DNA from: Candidatus Bathycorpusculum termitum
GTDB lineage: Archaea; Thermoproteota; Bathyarchaeia; Bathyarchaeales; Bathycorpusculaceae
NCBI GenBank assembly: GCA_031254875.1
Contig: JAIRTW010000056.1
Location: 19,703 to 83,702, forward strand
DNA length: 64,000 nt
Direction: 5' to 3'
Below the pieces are notes generated by a model. That model did no database searches. It saw only the letters and a program-made list of their open reading frames with translations, and had not been told where the DNA came from. This document shows, one piece after another, positions 62,626-64,000 of the stretch (position 1 is the stretch's first letter; the number at the start of each line of letters is the position of its first letter). Made by a program: the position numbers and the translations under genes.

Positions 62626-63475
62626 ATGTCTATACTGTTAGTGCTGACGCTTGCTGTTGGTTTTTTGCAGTAATGCCCCAAGTAAGTGCAGCAACATCTG
62701 TGGCTGAGCTAAAAGCTAAAGTCCCAACGGCTGCAAGAGAATTTAACGCGACTGGTTCGTCAAATAATGGCTTAAACGGTCCCATCACCCTATAGTGGGA
62801 TTACCCTCCTGAAACGCAAACCGGCGATGTATGGCTGTTGGTTGCGAGTCAAAGTGCTGGGAAAGTAGGTACAGCTGCGATACTTGACGGTAAAGTGGGA
62901 ACGATAGTTGATGGGGTAGAAAAGAGTAAAGCTACCAACAATATCGCCTACACCCTTGTCAAATTTACCGGCGTTTGGCTTACTGGCGATGAAGACTTTG
63001 CTGTTGCCATGAACAACAACAAACGATTTGATGGCGGTCAAGCTATTACAGGAAATCTGCGTGACTATTTCCCCCAGCTGGTAAACATAAAATATTGGGA
63101 TGATACACCGGATCGCCGCCGTTTTACTGATCCTGGTGCCTCTGATATTGATCTAAGTGGTGAGAAAACCCCTGTGTGGTCTTGGCCGGACAAGGTTGAT
63201 CCCCTCTTGGATATAAATTCAGTCACTGGATCGACGATGACAAAAAAACCTGGTCCCCTGGGTGTACTATCGAATTTGGTGAAGAGGACATTAACCTGTG
63301 TGCTGTATGGGAGCCTGACTACACCATAACCAATAGGCTAAGTTACACAGTTGCATACTATGTAAACGGCACTTTCTGTGTTGGTTCTGATGAATTCTTT
63401 GGCGATGTTTGGGTAAATGATCCTCAAGTGTTGATTGTGACCTATGTTGATACACGACAAACGCATGAAAATTGA
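62626..63475 (+). pseudogene. Broken secreted protein gene (two frameshifts and an in-frame TAG)
   Basis: ATG 62626 gives a signal peptide (MSILLVLTLAVGF). At a T6 run (62661-62666) the frame shifts: one more T would give FFAVMPQVSAATSV. The second frame reads VAELKAKVPTAAREFNATGSSNNG and meets TAG at 62793-62795, then continues as WDYPPETQTGDVWLLVASQ for over 100 residues. Near 63200-63222 it shifts again into KFSHWIDDDKKTW and ends with LCAVWEPDYTITNRLSYTVAYYVNG and a stop at 63473. The final part resembles the 'W.p.YT..YTV.YY.nG' repeats of bacterial/archaeal surface proteins. The whole protein would be about 280 residues. It is decayed or poorly assembled. Confidence 0.7.
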
Positions 63476-63633
63476 GCAGATAGCTTGAAACAAATAATTC
63501 AGCTGTTGACTGAATAAACAAACAAAAATACCCTAATATAGTTTTGGAAATCTAGTATTTCACTAGACAATATTGTGTTAAATTTATAACTACAAACCAC
63601 CATAAATTGCACACGATACCGGAAACTGAAACT

Positions 63634-64000
63634 ATGGGAAATCTACTGGAAAACCTCACAATAATAAACCAAGCAGACACAAGACAACAAGGAAAAAACA
63701 AATCCCACTAAACGAAATAATCGGCATCACATTCTCCGCCATGACCGCAAACACCACGACTTCCAAGAAATCGCCGCATTCACAGAAATATACCACACCC
63801 AACTCCAACAATACTTCCCAAACATGAAAAAAGCACCCTCACACGACACCATCCAACACGCCTTCGCCATGCTCGACCCAACCTACCTCCAAACCTACCA
63901 AACCCAATTCAACCAACTACTAAACCAAAACGAAAACCAAAAAATCAAAAAACTCCTCCACTAGACGGCAAAACCCAAAAAGGCAACAAAACCAAAACCC
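63634..64000 (+). mobile_element. Remnant of an ISAs1-family transposase (cut by window edge)
   Basis: Four successive frames join into a transposase N-terminus. The first reads MGNLLENLTIINQADTRQQ, the second IPLNEIIGITFSAMTANT, the third HDFQEIAAFTEIYHTQLQQYF with PSHDTIQHAFAMLDPTYL, and the last LDGKTQKG from 63961. 'LDGKT.RG' and 'PSHDT..R.FA.LDP' are the classical words of ISAs1/H-repeat transposases; the Asp in LDGKT is the first catalytic residue. At least three frameshifts make it inactive. Terminal inverted repeats could not be defined. Confidence 0.7.

Noticed and set aside
62793..62795. TAG as pyrrolysine codon
   Set aside because: Not accepted as an annotation because the same gene also has two frameshifts; kept only as a point to check.
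1..64000. CRISPR arrays, rRNA genes, intact insertion sequences
   Set aside because: I looked for regularly spaced repeats and for rRNA-like stretches and found none; the only transposase is a broken remnant at the right edge.

Overview
The window looks like a chromosome segment of an uncultured, anaerobic archaeon, most likely of the Bathyarchaeia (former MCG) or a close relative. Gene content supports this: an archaeal-type CO dehydrogenase/acetyl-CoA synthase operon (cdhABCDE), tetrahydromethanopterin formyltransferase, F420 ligase (CofE), deoxyhypusine synthase, aMBF1, TFE, NAC, a PAC2-family chaperone, Trm56 and an A1:U72 initiator tRNA. There are no methyl-CoM reductase genes here. The lineage is an inference from gene content, not from a search.

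Layout. 1-288: edge of a PadR regulator. 448-4511: an FAD dehydrogenase followed by a zinc-ribbon / coiled-coil / SPFH / membrane-protein set resembling bacterial Psp-YdjGHI membrane-stress operons. 4635-10160: a large secreted beta-propeller protein, a methyltransferase and a B12-type radical SAM enzyme. 10474-12642: two different deoxyhypusine-synthase-family genes facing each other. 12822-15886 (minus): SCP2 protein, CofE, a MetF-like protein and an FrhB-like F420 iron-sulfur protein. 16018-16745: a short inverted-repeat element and a LURP-one-like gene. 17332-20445: two CooC-type nickel ATPases flanking a beta-helix gene. 20582-27576: the cdhABCDE operon with a good TATA/BRE promoter. 27755-29558: a divergent cis-prenyltransferase homologue and a UbiA prenyltransferase. 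29861-35698: purF, purD, HAD phosphatase, ftr and pfkB. 35753-42622: a frameshifted membrane protein, flavodiiron protein, parvulin, a 500-base gap with five copies of a TTGGYAATAT-like word, a small ferredoxin, a signal-peptide/coiled-coil membrane protein, initiator tRNA and a PAC2 protein. 43030-48855 (minus): site-2 protease, then lysC, hom, thrC and an ACT-domain regulator. 49452-53876: carA-carB. 54239-59651: NAC, PUA, aMBF1, HflX, Trm56, TFE, an HD protein and a DUF2110-like protein, an information-processing block. 59725-64000: small genes, a radical SAM/SPASM gene and decayed genes, including a broken secreted protein and an ISAs1-type transposase remnant.

How it fits together: Ftr, the MetF-like protein with its FrhB neighbour, CofE and the Cdh complex with two CooC maturation ATPases cover much of an archaeal Wood-Ljungdahl pathway. 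Nearby biosynthetic operons (purine, pyrimidine/arginine, threonine) suggest a largely self-sufficient organism.

The most unusual signals are: genes (purF, hflX, possibly cofE) whose best start is ACG behind a Shine-Dalgarno sequence; the iterated TTGGYAATAT word between converging genes; the Psp-like module; the cis-prenyltransferase homologue beside UbiA; and several genes broken by frameshifts, which may be true decay or assembly error.
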